Shown one piece after another: positions 63,713 to 64,000 of a stretch of 64,000 bases of DNA (the first letter of the stretch is position 1; each line of letters begins with the position of its first letter). The stretch spans positions 36,381,475 through 36,445,474 of the forward strand of contig OY829545.1 of NCBI GenBank assembly GCA_963691705.1, read 5' to 3'. The position numbers and the translations under genes are program-made. Source of the stretch: Viola odorata. Taxonomy: Eukaryota; Streptophyta; Magnoliopsida; Malpighiales; Violaceae. The notes under the pieces are model-generated. The model did not search any database. It worked only from the letters and a program-made list of their open reading frames with translations, and was not told where the DNA came from.

Positions 63713-64000
63713 ATGTCTTCCTACATACCGCCGCATTTGAGGGTTGCTCCTACTAGCCACGCATCTTGGTCTCATGTTGAGCAGCCCCCCCACCTTGACC
63801 GTAGCCATGAGTACTTCACCAAGGCTTCCCCTTCCACTCCTTCCTGGTTGGAGTATGATCATATTGCGCCCTCTCGGCAAGCCTATGCGTATGAGTCTTA
63901 TGCGACTAGTGGAGAGATTTCGTATGGGCATGAGGACTACTTCACCAAGGCTGCCCCATCCCCACACCTTGGCACCTCACCTTTCGCCTTGAGGATGGCT
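63713..64000 (+). CDS. Array ORF, unit 8 (5' part, truncated by window end)
   Basis: The first 96 codons are the same as in the other units. The reading frame is open at the window edge. Confidence 0.75.
   Translation, partial: MSSYIPPHLRVAPTSHASWSHVEQPPHLDRSHEYFTKASPSTPSWLEYDHIAPSRQAYAYESYATSGEISYGHEDYFTKAAPSPHLGTSPFALRMA

Larger units (their letters stand above)
36406..64000 (+). repeat. Tandem array of a non-autonomous LTR retrotransposon, period 3563/3564 bp, at least 7.7 units
   Basis: LTR starts fall at 36406, 39969, 43532, 47096, 50660, 54224, 57788 and 61352. Every unit is one 769-bp LTR plus one internal region with PBS, leader, 401-codon ORF, hairpin and PPT. Adjacent units therefore share LTRs, the order being LTR-int-LTR-int. 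The first two units are 3563 bp and later ones 3564, because an A-run has 18 or 19 bases. The last unit is cut by the window end. By eye I found only about five base differences and one A-run change in nearly 28 kb. The array may continue beyond the window. Confidence 0.97.

Noticed and set aside
36406..64000. Array as an assembly artefact
   Set aside because: Not excluded, but nested shared variants, private changes in units 7 and 8 and the change of unit length argue for real sequence over a simple copy error.
36406..64000. Array as a CRISPR-like or prokaryotic repeat system
   Set aside because: Units are 3.56 kb and contain LTR, PBS and PPT. There are no short repeats with unique spacers.

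Overview
This window looks like a block of plant nuclear heterochromatin made almost entirely of LTR retrotransposons of the Ty3/gypsy type. I infer a plant from the plant-style Gag, retropepsin and reverse-transcriptase remains, TG...CA LTRs with 5-bp target-site duplications, deep nesting and solo LTRs. The species cannot be named from the sequence. I see no convincing host gene, tRNA, rRNA or CRISPR array.

Left part (1-26615). Three plus-strand elements stand head to tail and share LTRs: internal region A, LTR (3376-4148), internal region B, truncated LTR (10529-10677), internal region C, LTR (25917-26615). A and C carry a large Ser/Pro/His-rich ORF with no recognisable polymerase. B carries broken gag and protease but no reverse transcriptase. 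Five later insertions interrupt B and C: solo LTRs at 5956-6754, 7754-8870, 9437-10063 and 12411-13060, and a 10.1-kb minus-strand element D (15287-25382, TSD CACGG), which itself contains element E (18991 to about 23668). D and E encode a Gag/protease-type polyprotein in which RT, RNase H and integrase are replaced by a conserved unknown region, called X here.

Middle part (26616-36405). Here lie fragment G (X C-terminus plus LTR), minus-strand element F (gag, protease, 5' half of RT, 5' LTR) and plus-strand fragment H (RT, RNase H, start of integrase, split by a solo LTR with TSD CTTTC). A minus-strand LTR fragment follows at 35952-36405. F and H are the only remains of an autonomous polymerase.

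Right part (36406-64000). This is the most striking region: a head-to-tail array of at least 7.7 nearly identical 3563/3564-bp units. Each unit is one LTR (769 bp) plus one complete non-autonomous internal region with PBS, leader, an intact 401-codon ORF and PPT, so neighbouring units share LTRs. The few variants are shared in a nested, left-to-right order. The array LTR looks like a mosaic, with U3 of one subfamily and R-U5 of another, joined at the predicted transcription start.

Shared cis signals tie the families together: a PBS reading TGGTAGCGGAGC, a leader block around ACACGAGAG and GAGGGAG, a U5 hairpin with compensatory changes, a TATA box 30 nt upstream of a conserved CTTGYCTTTGATTT block, and a GATTCGAGGACGAATC hairpin before the PPT. 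The simplest model is several non-autonomous lineages (A/C/array and D/E) mobilised in trans by F/H-like elements, with the array built later by LTR-mediated or rolling-circle amplification.
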